Below are positions 1 through 8,757 of a stretch of 64,000 nt of DNA, piece after piece; the first letter of the stretch is position 1, and each line of letters opens with the position of its first letter. Below the pieces are notes generated by a model. That model was not told the origin of the DNA and searched no databases. It was given only the letters and a program-made list of their open reading frames with translations. The translations under genes and the position numbers were made by a program. The stretch is from Bacillus_P idriensis_A (lineage in GTDB: Bacteria; Bacillota; Bacilli; Bacillales; Bacillaceae): positions 145,486 to 209,485 of the forward strand of contig NZ_JBCMYF010000035.1 of NCBI RefSeq assembly GCF_050483325.1, given 5' to 3'.

Positions 1-478
1 CGTTTTCGTTTTCCCCATTTTTCAGTTCATACGGCACGCCAACAAGCAGCACTTCATCCTTGTTGTCAGAACTGATTTGCTGTTCTTTGGAGAGTTCCGT
101 GAGCTTGCTGACATTTTTTTGATCTGTAAAGACTTTTGAAAGCTCGGGGTCTTTCCGAATATCCTGCATGTCAAAAACGGGTGTGCTCTCGAATTTCTTC
201 GGCGAAAACCAGTATTTATCCTGATCTTCAACAATGATGATGCTCGTAAGTTCATCAGCCAGTTCCCATGAAATGGAACGCGCGAGTTCCTGATCTTCAT
301 GATTTTCAAGAATAACCGAGATTTTATTGGCCAATTGTGTAAGCTCCCGTTCGGCCTCATCGACATGATAATTTTCAATGAATTCGAGAAGAAGCACAGT
401 CAGAATTAATAAAACAAATGAAACGAGCAATAAAATGGTAAACCAAAGTTTACCGACTACGCTTTTCCAAAACATCAT
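1..478 (-). CDS. resE: Sensor histidine kinase ResE, N-terminal part (cut by window edge)
   Basis: The first 159 codons of the membrane sensor kinase that pairs with ResD in redox and oxygen-limitation signalling. The visible protein starts with a short cytoplasmic stretch, then one long hydrophobic helix (about residues 8-30), then the start of an extracytoplasmic sensing region rich in charged residues. The kinase domain lies beyond the window. The ATG at 478 overlaps the resD stop codon by four bases (ATGA), which implies translational coupling; a second ATG follows immediately. A different frame of this stretch is also open but carries no kinase features. Identity rests on position after resD and on the membrane topology. 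Confidence 0.85.
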   Translation of the reverse strand, partial: MMFWKSVVGKLWFTILLLVSFVLLILTVLLLEFIENYHVDEAERELTQLANKISVILENHEDQELARSISWELADELTSIIIVEDQDKYWFSPKKFESTPVFDMQDIRKDPELSKVFTDQKNVSKLTELSKEQQISSDNKDEVLLVGVPYELKNGENEN

Positions 479-1197
479 TCACTGCCTACCTCAAATTTGT
501 ATCCAACTCCCCATACCGTGACAATCATGGTAGCTGCATCAGGTGAAACCTTGCTGAGTTTTTCTCTCAGCCGTTTGACATGAGTATCAACCGTTCTCAG
601 ATCCCCAAAGAACTCGTATTGCCATACTTCTTTTAACAATTTCTCGCGGTCGTAAACTTTATCAGGCGTTTTTGCGAGAAAATAGAGCAGCTCATATTCT
701 TTTGGCGTTAAACTGACCTCTTTGCCGTCTGCAAGTACACGGTGTGCATCGTGATCGATGGAAAGATGCGGGAAGACTATCACATTCTTGGCTTTTGTTT
801 CTGTTTTCAGGAATGATGTTGTCGATGAGCGTCTCAACAGAGCTTTAACTCTTAAAACAACTTCTCTCGGACTGAAAGGCTTGACGATGTAGTCGTCTGT
901 TCCAACTTCAAATCCCTGTACTCTGTTCACTTCTTCCCCTTTTGCAGTAAGCATAATGATCGGAGTCGCTTTTTTCAGGCGCAGCTGTCTGCACACTTCA
1001 ATCCCATCAAGTCCCGGCATCATTAAGTCAAGCAGGATTAAGTCGTATTCTGCAGAAAGAGCCATTTCAAGAGCATCACTTCCGTTGTCAGCCTCTTCAA
1101 TTTGATAGTTTTCTCTTTCTAAGTACATCTTCAAAAGTCTTCTGATTCTGTCTTCATCATCTACGACCAGAATTTTATAGTTCATGTTGTTATCCAT
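475..1197 (-). CDS. resD: Two-component response regulator ResD
   Basis: OmpR-family transcription activator of anaerobic and respiratory genes. The receiver domain (about residues 7-120) has the acidic pair DD at 13-14, the phospho-acceptor Asp57 in LLDLMMPG, and the conserved Lys in DDYIVKPFSP. The C-terminal winged helix (about 145-238) contains the usual SLTPKEYELL and VDTHVKRLREKL segments. The length of 240 aa is normal for the family. The start has a strong AGGAGGAG ribosome site. It lies downstream of resABC but behind a terminator hairpin (1241-1269), so resDE probably also has its own promoter. Assignment by family and gene order is very secure. Confidence 0.97.
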   Translation of the reverse strand: MDNNMNYKILVVDDEDRIRRLLKMYLERENYQIEEADNGSDALEMALSAEYDLILLDLMMPGLDGIEVCRQLRLKKATPIIMLTAKGEEVNRVQGFEVGTDDYIVKPFSPREVVLRVKALLRRSSTTSFLKTETKAKNVIVFPHLSIDHDAHRVLADGKEVSLTPKEYELLYFLAKTPDKVYDREKLLKEVWQYEFFGDLRTVDTHVKRLREKLSKVSPDAATMIVTVWGVGYKFEVGSE

Positions 1198-1240
1198 TTT
1201 GCTTCTCCTCCTTAAAAAACTCCTATAGCATTATCTTACC

Positions 1241-1269
1241 AAAAAACCTTCACTTTATATGAGTGAAGG
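1241..1269 (-). terminator. Intrinsic terminator between resC and resD
   Basis: On the minus strand an 8-bp perfect stem (CCTTCACT/AGTGAAGG, loop of 7) is followed by six T residues. It sits after resC and before resD. It would separate resABC expression from resDE, perhaps incompletely. Confidence 0.8.
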
Positions 1270-1296
1270 CTCTTCAGCAAGTAAAGCAAGTTCTGA

Positions 1297-2472
1297 CTAT
1301 GCGTAAGAATGCAGGCCGGCGATGACCAAATTGACGAAAATCAAGTTAAACATGATGATGGCAAACCCAATAACAGCAAGCCATGCTGACTTTTCTCCCT
1401 GCCATCCTTTTGACAGGCGCAAATGCAGGTAGGCTGCATAGAAGAGCCATGTAATTAATGCCCATACTTCTTTTGGGTCCCAGCCCCAAAAGCGTGTCCA
1501 GGCAATTTGTGCCCAGATCATTGCAAAAATGAGCGCTCCCAGTGTGAAGACCGGAAACCCGATTGTCACTGAGCGATATCCGATTTCATCTACCAAGTCA
1601 AGATTCACATTTTTTGTGAGAGGCTGAAGAAAAGCTGAAATACGCTTTCTAAGAATTAATCGGATCGCTCCGTATAGTAATAAGCCGGCAGCAATAGACC
1701 AGATGACGGTATTCAGCTTTCTGGCAGAAATAAGTGCGGGAACTTCAATTAAAGCTTCCATCTTCCCTTCTGTCAGAAGCTCGCCTTTATGCGGCCCAAT
1801 AAGAGCAGGCAGATTATAGATCATTTCAGCATTCTGATCATTTTTATCTGTCCATTTATATATGGCTTCATAATCCATCATTCTGAACGTGCTTGTAATG
1901 GCAATGAATGCTATCGTTGCTACAAGTGTATACATAACCACTTCAAGCCAGAATGTTTTCTTGGAATTTTTCGACTGATCCACTGTCCGGATCAAATAAA
2001 TGACACCTGCTATAAAGCTGATGGCAAGAATTGCCTGTCCCAGAGCGGCTGTTGTCACATGAATGTGAAGCCAGCTGCTTTGAAGCGCAGGAATAAGCGG
2101 TGAGATGTCTGACGGAAACATGCTTGCATAAGCGATAAGCAGCAAGGCAACCGGCAGAGTGAAAAGTCCTAAAATAGACACTTTATAAATAAAGTAGAGT
2201 ACTATAAATGCAAGTACCAGCATCATGCCAAAGAATGTTGTAAATTCAAACAGATTGCTTACCGGTGCATGACCGGATGCGATCCATCTCGTAATGAAAT
2301 AGCCAGCTTGTGCTGCAAAAGCAAGAATTGTAATCGCAATACCCGCAGACGCCCATTTGCTCGGCTTTTTGTATTCTTTTCTCTTATCACGGATGGCTCC
2401 GCCAAAAAGAAATGTCGCAGCCAGATATAAAATGAATGCTGCAAATAGCAAATTACTGCTTAGAGCCGCCAC
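1297..2472 (-). CDS. resC: Cytochrome c biogenesis protein ResC (CcsA family)
   Basis: Polytopic membrane protein of the System II cytochrome c maturation complex; with ResB it delivers haem across the membrane to apocytochrome c. The 391-aa sequence has about eight hydrophobic helices and the family's tryptophan-rich haem-handling motif (WGWDPKEVW) near residue 335. Conserved histidines are visible, such as those in SSWLHIHVTT. The start is GTG, placed after a strong GAGGAGG site. It follows resB with a 25-bp gap and clearly belongs to a resA-resB-resC operon. Confidence 0.96.
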   Translation of the reverse strand: MAALSSNLLFAAFILYLAATFLFGGAIRDKRKEYKKPSKWASAGIAITILAFAAQAGYFITRWIASGHAPVSNLFEFTTFFGMMLVLAFIVLYFIYKVSILGLFTLPVALLLIAYASMFPSDISPLIPALQSSWLHIHVTTAALGQAILAISFIAGVIYLIRTVDQSKNSKKTFWLEVVMYTLVATIAFIAITSTFRMMDYEAIYKWTDKNDQNAEMIYNLPALIGPHKGELLTEGKMEALIEVPALISARKLNTVIWSIAAGLLLYGAIRLILRKRISAFLQPLTKNVNLDLVDEIGYRSVTIGFPVFTLGALIFAMIWAQIAWTRFWGWDPKEVWALITWLFYAAYLHLRLSKGWQGEKSAWLAVIGFAIIMFNLIFVNLVIAGLHSYA

Positions 2473-2497
2473 ACCTTTTCCTCCTCTATGATCTGTC

Positions 2498-4138
2498 TTA
2501 TTTCTCGTCTGACTGATCCTTCAGCTTTTCAATTTGCGTGCCCTCAAGCACCGTATCAATCTCATTTTTAATTCCGTACCAGTTCTTATTTGTATGCGCT
2601 GCAAGAAGAATCCCATCTCCGCTTCGTCTGATCCAGATGCGGCGATGATTCCAATACATGCCCTGGGTGACACCGATCATGAAAATCGCTCCGCCAAGTC
2701 CAAGAAACCAAAGAGTATTGTCTTTGCGCACAGTAAGAGCTGAGAGATTCTTTGTATCAACGCCTTCAAACTTCATTTTCAGCTGATTGTCTTCGTTTGG
2801 TTCAATTGTCTGCTGAATGGCTACAAAGCTTGTTTCGCCTTCAGGTTTATCAGGAGACATCATTTTAAATACAAAAGCGGGATTATCCGGTATTCTCGTT
2901 TTTGTAGCAGGTTCTCCCTCGCTGTTAAAATAAAAATCAGGAAGATAGCTTGCCACTTCTACTTTATAGCCATTGCCCAGATCAAATTCTTTTTGAGGAT
3001 CAAGCAAGTCGATTGTCAGCTGCCCAAAGTTTTCTTCGGTCTCTTTGTCTACTAAACTAAATGTCATTTTGTTCAATTCATTTAATTTAAAATCAACTTG
3101 ATACAAAGCGTATGAATCATGCTTAAGCGGCTGATTCACTTTGATTTGCTCATCTTTAATCTTTTTAAGCTCAGGCTCTTCTCCAAGAACTGCTTCGCCC
3201 TGTCTTTCATACAAAGTGACGTTCGTCTGATAATTCTTAGCTACGCTTCCGTCCCCTACTCTAGTAATCGCATCCTCGAAGACTTCATCTTCACTGTCTT
3301 TTTTGTATGTTTCCATTACAAACTTGTCGCTTTTCAGAAAATATTTCCCTTCTGTGCCGGGAATGACATTCGTTTCCCCTTCGCGGATCCAAATGACATC
3401 ATCCACATACATGCCAGGAACAAATCTGAGCATCGCTCCAAACAAAAAGATGATCAAACCGATATGATTGACATATGGTCCCCATCTTGAAAAACGATTT
3501 TTCTCAGCAAGGAGATTGCCGTTTTCCTCCCGGACATGATAGCGTTTTCTCTTTAATTTGTCATTCATGGCTTCAAGCTGTTCTTCTGCATTATTTACAG
3601 AAGCTGTTTCGCTGAATAACCGCTGTCTTCGCATAAAGCTTTCATGCCTCGTGACACCTTGTTTTTTCAGGGCCCTGTAAAGCGGAACAAACCGGTCTAA
3701 GCTTGCAATAACCAATGAAGCAGCCAGCGCTCCAATTAATACCATGTACCACCACGAACTGAATAGTTCATGAAACCCCATTTGGTAATAGAGCTGACCA
3801 ATTACACCGTACTCATCGCGGTAAAACTGTTCAGGCGTTACATTCGGCGGAATGTACATGACCTGCGGGAGAATCGTCCCAATTGCAGAAGCAATTAAAA
3901 TCAAGACAATAATCCATATCCCGACCTTTACAGAAGAGAAAAAGTTCCAGATCTTATCGATTGGCGTTTTCTTGTATGTCTGTGAGCGCCTTGCACTCCC
4001 GTCATATTTCATATCCAGCAGCTGATCAGGAGCAGCCTGATTATTGCTGTACGGCTCCCCGACAGGTCGTCCGCAGGATTCACAAAGAATCGTTCCGTGC
4101 GGATTATTGTGACCGCACATGCATTTCACTTCATTCAT
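2498..4138 (-). CDS. resB: Cytochrome c biogenesis protein ResB (Ccs1 family)
   Basis: Partner of ResC in System II cytochrome c maturation. The N-terminus carries a small zinc-ribbon-like motif (CMCG...CESCG, residues 6-22). Transmembrane helices follow near residues 70-95 and 130-150 and around 220, then a large extracytoplasmic domain (about 250-475) and a last helix (about 480-500) before a cytoplasmic tail. The zinc-ribbon extension is, to my knowledge, also present in the B. subtilis protein. The ATG has a GGGGAG ribosome site. Length 546 aa. The gene lies 16 bp after resA. Confidence 0.96.
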   Translation of the reverse strand: MNEVKCMCGHNNPHGTILCESCGRPVGEPYSNNQAAPDQLLDMKYDGSARRSQTYKKTPIDKIWNFFSSVKVGIWIIVLILIASAIGTILPQVMYIPPNVTPEQFYRDEYGVIGQLYYQMGFHELFSSWWYMVLIGALAASLVIASLDRFVPLYRALKKQGVTRHESFMRRQRLFSETASVNNAEEQLEAMNDKLKRKRYHVREENGNLLAEKNRFSRWGPYVNHIGLIIFLFGAMLRFVPGMYVDDVIWIREGETNVIPGTEGKYFLKSDKFVMETYKKDSEDEVFEDAITRVGDGSVAKNYQTNVTLYERQGEAVLGEEPELKKIKDEQIKVNQPLKHDSYALYQVDFKLNELNKMTFSLVDKETEENFGQLTIDLLDPQKEFDLGNGYKVEVASYLPDFYFNSEGEPATKTRIPDNPAFVFKMMSPDKPEGETSFVAIQQTIEPNEDNQLKMKFEGVDTKNLSALTVRKDNTLWFLGLGGAIFMIGVTQGMYWNHRRIWIRRSGDGILLAAHTNKNWYGIKNEIDTVLEGTQIEKLKDQSDEK

Positions 4139-4154
4139 GATGAAAACTCCCCGT

Positions 4155-4676
4155 TTACGGCTTGATTGATTCCATATAATCCCTGATCATCCGTTCGTTC
4201 ATCTGGCCCGTGATTATTTCTGCTACTTTTCCATCTTTATCTATCAGAAATGTAGTCGGAAGAGGGACAACACCGTATGCTTCTAACACTTGCCGGTCCT
4301 TATCGAGGACGACAGGAAACGATAAATCATATGTATCCGTAAAATTCTGTACGGCAATCTTTGACTCAGCGATGTTGACGGCAAGCACCTCTACACCCTG
4401 TTCTTTATAATAATCATATTGATTTTGCATGTAGGGCATTTCGCGTTTGCACGGTTCGCACCATGTTCCCCAAAAGTTCAGGAAAACGCCCTTCCCCTTA
4501 TAATCTGAAAGCTGATGCTTGTCCCCGTTAATGTCTGTTAAAACAAAATCAGGGGCATCGCTTCCAACTTTCACTTTTTCCTTGCTAGAGAAAAAATTTG
4601 TGTATAACGTATATCCAAGTGCAGCAACCAGCACTGAAAGAATGATCGTTCTCATGAGCAACCGTCTTTTTTTCAT
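4155..4676 (-). CDS. resA: Thiol-disulfide oxidoreductase ResA
   Basis: Membrane-anchored thioredoxin-like protein that reduces the haem-binding cysteines of apocytochrome c on the outer side of the membrane. It has an N-terminal signal anchor (about residues 9-27), a thioredoxin fold, and the active-site WCEPC with Cys73 and Cys76. The cis-Pro segment PLPTTFLID is present near residue 147. I chose the ATG at 4676 because GGGAGAG lies seven bases upstream; the open frame extends nine codons further without a better site. First gene of resABC. Confidence 0.95.
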   Translation of the reverse strand: MKKRRLLMRTIILSVLVAALGYTLYTNFFSSKEKVKVGSDAPDFVLTDINGDKHQLSDYKGKGVFLNFWGTWCEPCKREMPYMQNQYDYYKEQGVEVLAVNIAESKIAVQNFTDTYDLSFPVVLDKDRQVLEAYGVVPLPTTFLIDKDGKVAEIITGQMNERMIRDYMESIKP

Positions 4677-4711
4677 AAAAAACTCTCCCATATCCTCATA
4701 CATTTCAACTC

Positions 4712-4717
4712 ATTATA
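4712..4717 (-). promoter_or_regulatory. Candidate -10 element of the resA promoter
   Basis: A perfect TATAAT on the minus strand lies about 36 bp upstream of the resA start. No good -35 hexamer is seen at 16-18 bp, which would suit an activator-dependent promoter. ResD control of resA is known in B. subtilis, but I do not see a clear ResD site. Confidence 0.4.
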
Positions 4718-4776
4718 TCACTGTTTATTTCAAACATTTTCTTGATAATTTGAAGTTTATGTGAAAATTAAAGGGC

Positions 4777-5502
4777 TTACTTTCCAAACTTGGCAAGTGA
4801 TCTGAGCTGTTTGACTTCATGCGGAGATAATTCACGCGCATCGCCTGTTTTAAGCCCTTTTAAATCCAGGAAAGCATATGTTTCGCGCTTTAGTTTCAGA
4901 ACAGGATGTCCAATCGCCTCGAACATGCGGCGTACTTGACGGTTTCTGCCTTCATGTATCGTCAGTTCAATAATGCTTGTTTCCTTCTTTTTGTCGAGAG
5001 ACACAAACTTCACTTTGGCAGGAGCTGTTTTCCCGTCTTCAAGCATAATGCCCTTTTCTAACGACTTCAGCTTTTCACGAAGCGGTATACCTTTCACTTT
5101 GGCTACATATGTTTTCTCAACCTGATTGCTTGGATGCATGAGAAGATTGGCAAAATCACCGTCGTTTGTCATGATTAAGATGCCGGAAGTATCGTAATCA
5201 AGCCGTCCGACCGGATAAATGCGTTCTTTTATCTGCGGAAAAAAGTCTGTAACTGTTTTTCTTCCTTTATCATCAATGGCAGAAGATATTACACCGCGCG
5301 GTTTGTAAAGGATAAAATAAACTGGCTCTTCTTTTTCAACAGGAACTCCTGCAACTTCAACACGGTCATTTCCGGAAACTTTAACACCAAGCTCCCTTAC
5401 GACTTTCCCGTTGACAGTTACCTTTCCTTCTAATATAAGCTCCTCTGCTTTCCTTCTTGATGCAAGACCTGCATGAGCTATCACTTTTTGTAAACGTTCC
5501 AT
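4777..5502 (-). CDS. rluB: 23S rRNA pseudouridine synthase B
   Basis: RsuA/RluB/E/F family enzyme that isomerises a uridine in 23S rRNA. It has an N-terminal S4 RNA-binding domain (about residues 1-60, beginning RLQKVIAHAG) and a catalytic domain with the GRLDYDTSG motif that holds the catalytic Asp. The RQVRRMFEAIGHPV segment typical of the family is near the C-terminus. I prefer the ATG at 5502, because AGGTG sits just upstream and overlaps an in-frame GTG at 5511. 241 aa. It lies between spmB and resA, as in B. subtilis. Confidence 0.94.
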   Translation of the reverse strand: MERLQKVIAHAGLASRRKAEELILEGKVTVNGKVVRELGVKVSGNDRVEVAGVPVEKEEPVYFILYKPRGVISSAIDDKGRKTVTDFFPQIKERIYPVGRLDYDTSGILIMTNDGDFANLLMHPSNQVEKTYVAKVKGIPLREKLKSLEKGIMLEDGKTAPAKVKFVSLDKKKETSIIELTIHEGRNRQVRRMFEAIGHPVLKLKRETYAFLDLKGLKTGDARELSPHEVKQLRSLAKFGK

Positions 5503-5808
5503 TTCTTTCACCTCGTTAACATCTTACTTCTTATCATTTTTTTATACAAGTTCTCATGTAATGAACCCTTTAAAAAACGCATGAAATCCTATTATCTCAC
5601 AAAATCATCCACAATGAGATGAAAATATTTTGTCACGCAAAAAAGAGGACTCCCGCCCGTCCTCGAGTCCCGTCATCTAAATTAATTGCTCTTTTCTTAT
5701 AGTTTGCTGCTTTCAAAAAAATTGGTTATATGCCTTAAGTGGAGTGCAGCGGACATCCGCGGATGAACTTTTATTCAAGTACTGCTGTTCAATGTAAAAA
5801 CAGCGAAA
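5503..5808. other. Gene-free interval between rluB and spmB
   Basis: About 300 bp without a credible gene. It holds the spmAB terminator (5638-5664) and a short palindrome CATCCGCGGATG at 5754-5765 of unknown meaning. The rluB promoter is presumably in the AT-rich 5510-5640 part, but I cannot assign it with confidence. Confidence 0.6.
5638..5664 (-). terminator. Intrinsic terminator after spmB
   Basis: Minus-strand hairpin GAGGAC/GTCCTC with a GC-rich 8-base loop followed by TTTTTT. It lies about 145 bp after the spmB stop. Confidence 0.65.
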
Positions 5809-6336
5809 TTAAAATAGCATCATAACTATGAGGATTGAAGCAATAATCCCCATAAGGTCAGCAAGCAGACCGACTTTAAGCGCATCACCCATTTTTTTAA
5901 CTCCTACAGCCCCGAAATAGACCGTCAGAATATACAAGGTTGTATCTGTGCTTCCCTGCATGACGGCCGCAAGTCTCCCAATAAACGAATCAGGCCCGTA
6001 AGCTGCTATTAAATCTGTAGTCATACCAAGTGCTGCTGTTCCTGAAATAGGCCTGATAAATGCGAGGGGAACAATCTCGCTTGGAACACCTATGGCATCG
6101 AGAGCAGGTTTCATCATCCCCACAAAAAATTCAAGAGCCCCTGAAGCTCTGAAAATCGTAATCGCAACCAGCATGCCTACTAAATAAGGAATAATTGAAA
6201 ATGCAATATCAATTCCTTCTTTTCCTCCCTCAACAAACGTTTCGTACGTAGGCACTTTTTTGAATGTCCCATATAATAGAATGAACCCGATGATCAGCGG
6301 GATCATCCATAAAGAGATTAAACTGATCATGGCCAT
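5809..6336 (-). CDS. spmB: Spore maturation protein SpmB
   Basis: Membrane protein needed for normal spore core dehydration and heat resistance, and acting with SpmA. It is a 175-aa nucleoside-recognition (Gate) family protein with several hydrophobic helices. The segments FVEGGKEGIDIAFSIIPY and RPISGTAALGMTTD are highly characteristic. It starts one base after the spmA stop, so the two are translationally coupled. An alternative ATG two codons later is possible. Confidence 0.95.
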   Translation of the reverse strand: MAMISLISLWMIPLIIGFILLYGTFKKVPTYETFVEGGKEGIDIAFSIIPYLVGMLVAITIFRASGALEFFVGMMKPALDAIGVPSEIVPLAFIRPISGTAALGMTTDLIAAYGPDSFIGRLAAVMQGSTDTTLYILTVYFGAVGVKKMGDALKVGLLADLMGIIASILIVMMLF

Positions 6337-6337
6337 C

Positions 6338-6931
6338 CTATTTTTTCTCCCTTCTCATTCTTCTATGGTAGTAATAGCGGTCTATCAAAATGGCGCCAAT
6401 TGCTGAAATAATCGTCGCAAGCAAAGTAGGGCCGACAATATCGGTTGGAGACTTCGAACCGTATGTCATCCTGACAGCAATAACGGTCGTTGGAATTAAG
6501 GTGATGCTTGATGTGTTTACCGCAAGAAAAGTAATCATGGACCTGCTCGCCGCAGGTTTGTCTCCATTTAATTTTTTCATCTGTTCCATTGCTTTAATGC
6601 CAAGCGGAGTTGCCGCATTTCCCAGTCCGAAAAGATTTGCAATCATGTTTGACAAAATGTAGCCCATTGCCGGATGATCTGCAGGAATTTCCGGGAAAAG
6701 TCTTTTTACGAACGGCTTAAAGAGCTGCCCAAGCTTTTCAAGCAAACCTGCCTTTTCAGCAACCTTCATCAGCCCGAGCCAGAATACAAGGACACTGATC
6801 AGGCCGATGCTGATCGTTACAGCATCTTTTGCCCCTTTGAAAACAGCAGCGTTCACTTGTTCCATCGTTCCATTGATCATGGCAAAGACGATTCCGATCA
6901 CAGTCAGTCCAACCCAAATGATATTAATCAT
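6338..6931 (-). CDS. spmA: Spore maturation protein SpmA
   Basis: 197-aa integral membrane partner of SpmB with a Gate/nucleoside-recognition domain. It is hydrophobic throughout, with the family segment GLGNAATPLGIKAMEQM near residue 100 and a basic C-terminal tail (HRRMRREKK). Its start overlaps the dacB stop region by 8 bp, forming a dacB-spmA-spmB operon. In B. subtilis this operon is transcribed by sigma-E in the mother cell; a matching promoter is seen upstream of dacB. Confidence 0.95.
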   Translation of the reverse strand: MINIIWVGLTVIGIVFAMINGTMEQVNAAVFKGAKDAVTISIGLISVLVFWLGLMKVAEKAGLLEKLGQLFKPFVKRLFPEIPADHPAMGYILSNMIANLFGLGNAATPLGIKAMEQMKKLNGDKPAASRSMITFLAVNTSSITLIPTTVIAVRMTYGSKSPTDIVGPTLLATIISAIGAILIDRYYYHRRMRREKK

Positions 6932-8084
6932 GATTGCTCAAGCCTGCCCTAATGAAAAACAGCTTGCGGAATTTCTCCCACAGCGAGGCGTTTGGTTTAT
7001 TTGTCAAACCATTATCATAATAAATGGGCACTTCATCCACTCTTTCATCTTCAACAATAATCGTCATTTTCCCGACAACGTTCGGAACATCCTCCGGGTC
7101 TTTCCAGCTTTTTTCCGGTTTCAGTATGGAGACATCAATTCTAAGATCGTCTTCTTCGTCTTCTGTTAATGGATAATACACATCTCTTTTAATAAAAAGC
7201 TTATTTTTATAGATTTTATCTTTAATATCTATCTTTTTTAACGTACCTGATTCTTTAATTTTAAATAAATCATACTTGCTGAACGCCATGTTAAACATTT
7301 CAATATGATCATTCCAATCATCTGACGCATCAATCGTCACGGCGACGAGATTCATTCCTTCTTTTTGAGCTGTGGAAACGAGTGTGCGTTTTGCTCTTTT
7401 TGTATAGCCTGTTTTCCCTCCGGTGCTGTACTCATATAAACTGGTCAGCAGCTTATTCTTATTTCTCCATACACGGTCCCATTGTTCATTTGGATTTGGT
7501 GCACGATGAACCTTTGTCCCGGAAATTTTTTGATACATTTGATTTTCCATTGCATACCTCGTCAGGATTGCCATGTCAAAGGCTGACGAATAGTGATTTT
7601 CGTGATCATCCAAACCGTGCGGATTGGCAAACTCCGTATTCATCATGCCGATTTCAGCAGCTTTTTGGTTCATTAAATGGACAAATCCTTCAACACTGCC
7701 TCCCACATGTTCAGCAATGGCAACAGCAGCATCATTCCCTGAACGGAGCATTAGTCCATATACCAGATCTTCAAGCTTAATTTTCTCTCCTTCTTGCAAA
7801 TAAACAGCGGAACCCTCGGTATGTATCGCACGGTTGCTTACCGTTGCCTTCTCGTCCATTTTTCCGGATTCAATTGCAAGAATCGCTGTCATAATCTTTG
7901 TTATGCTGGCAATTCTTCTTTTTGCATGGGCGTCTTTCTCAAACAGGACTCTGCCGGATTCCTGTTCAATTAATATCGCACTTCTTGCACTTACGCCCAT
8001 TTCAGCAGAAGAATGGCGAGGCAGGCCAGCAATCAGCAAGAAGAAGATGAGTACGATCGCTGCTATCTGTTTCCATTGCCGCAT
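6924..8084 (-). CDS. dacB: D-alanyl-D-alanine carboxypeptidase DacB (PBP5*)
   Basis: Sporulation-specific penicillin-binding protein that trims pentapeptides in spore cortex peptidoglycan. It has an N-terminal signal sequence (about residues 7-27). The serine-peptidase triad of motifs is complete: SITK (Ser60, Lys63), SGN in LRSGNDAAVAI, and KTG in GGKTGYTKRA. The C-terminal domain is of the PBP5 type. I chose the ATG at 8084, 10 bases after AAAGGA; the in-frame GTG at 8093 lies too close to that site. 386 aa. First gene of dacB-spmA-spmB. Confidence 0.95.
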   Translation of the reverse strand: MRQWKQIAAIVLIFFLLIAGLPRHSSAEMGVSARSAILIEQESGRVLFEKDAHAKRRIASITKIMTAILAIESGKMDEKATVSNRAIHTEGSAVYLQEGEKIKLEDLVYGLMLRSGNDAAVAIAEHVGGSVEGFVHLMNQKAAEIGMMNTEFANPHGLDDHENHYSSAFDMAILTRYAMENQMYQKISGTKVHRAPNPNEQWDRVWRNKNKLLTSLYEYSTGGKTGYTKRAKRTLVSTAQKEGMNLVAVTIDASDDWNDHIEMFNMAFSKYDLFKIKESGTLKKIDIKDKIYKNKLFIKRDVYYPLTEDEEDDLRIDVSILKPEKSWKDPEDVPNVVGKMTIIVEDERVDEVPIYYDNGLTNKPNASLWEKFRKLFFIRAGLSNHD

Positions 8085-8114
8085 AACACCCACGTCCTTT
8101 TATTGTTTTGTACA

Positions 8115-8142
8115 AGTTTATGCGGATGGACAAAGGTTATGA
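8115..8142 (-). promoter_or_regulatory. Candidate sigma-E promoter of dacB-spmAB
   Basis: On the minus strand TCATAAC is followed after 13 bp by CATAAACT. This matches the sigma-E -10 pattern CATAnAnT and a plausible ATA-type -35. It sits about 30 bp upstream of the dacB start. The -35 is imperfect. Confidence 0.5.
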
Positions 8143-8194
8143 ACGCTAAATTTGAAAACCGGTAGGGGAAACAGGGATGGATCAGCAGAAAGAC

Positions 8195-8233
8195 AAAAAA
8201 AACAGCCGCTCTGCAAGGAACAGAACAGCTGCC
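8195..8233 (-). terminator. Intrinsic terminator after ypuI
   Basis: Minus-strand stem CAGCTGTTCTG/CAGAGCGGCTG, with wobble pairs, is followed by eight T residues. It begins a few bases after the ypuI stop. Confidence 0.75.
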
Positions 8234-8241
8234 ATTTTTAA

Positions 8242-8730
8242 TTATTTAGACTGGATCATTTTCGTACGATAATCTGTTTCATAGTACTCAAGTTCCTCGC
8301 GGATTTCCTGAAAACCGCTTTCTAGAGAGGCAATCATGACCTTGAGTGAATCTGGAGCCGGGTGGCGGTATTTGATGGCATTTTTGCCGGTATAAGCTGA
8401 TCTGCTGTCTTCATACCAGACATCATTTTTCGGATTGTAAAATTCTTCAATGCACTGATGATAAATTTTATAAAGAGCTTTTTCAGCTGCCGGCTTCCTG
8501 AAAGGTTCATTTTGAAGAACAATGTGGCATGCTTCAAGTCCCTCTTCGCAATAAACAGAAAGTCTTCTTAAATTACGGAAAAGATCCTCATAATACGCTT
8601 CATCCCCTGCTGTTTCATTCAAAAATGATGAAATCGTTGCATGATTTAAAAACGTATTCAGTTCTTTTACGACGCTGCCTAAAAATACTTCAACTTGTTC
8701 TGTTTGTGCTTTTACGATCATATTCCCCAT
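8242..8730 (-). CDS. ypuI: YpuI family protein (DUF3907)
   Basis: Conserved Bacillaceae protein of unknown function, 162 aa and soluble, with no signal peptide or membrane segment. The sequence (for example FLNHATISSFLN near residue 27 and YNPKNDVWYEDSRSAY near 97) and its position between dacB and scpAB match YpuI as I recall it. The ATG at 8730 has AAAGGATG nine bases upstream; a second ATG is at codon 4. No enzymatic motif is recognisable. Confidence 0.85.
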   Translation of the reverse strand: MGNMIVKAQTEQVEVFLGSVVKELNTFLNHATISSFLNETAGDEAYYEDLFRNLRRLSVYCEEGLEACHIVLQNEPFRKPAAEKALYKIYHQCIEEFYNPKNDVWYEDSRSAYTGKNAIKYRHPAPDSLKVMIASLESGFQEIREELEYYETDYRTKMIQSK

Positions 8731-8757
8731 TCAAACACATCCTTTCAATTTCTAAAG

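Noticed and set aside
22..378. 118-aa ORF in the first 400 bp
   Set aside because: Off-frame shadow of resE; the frame continuing from 478 encodes the membrane sensor start.
5754..5765. Palindrome CATCCGCGGATG
   Set aside because: Could be an operator, but it is isolated, short and without a suitable promoter next to it.
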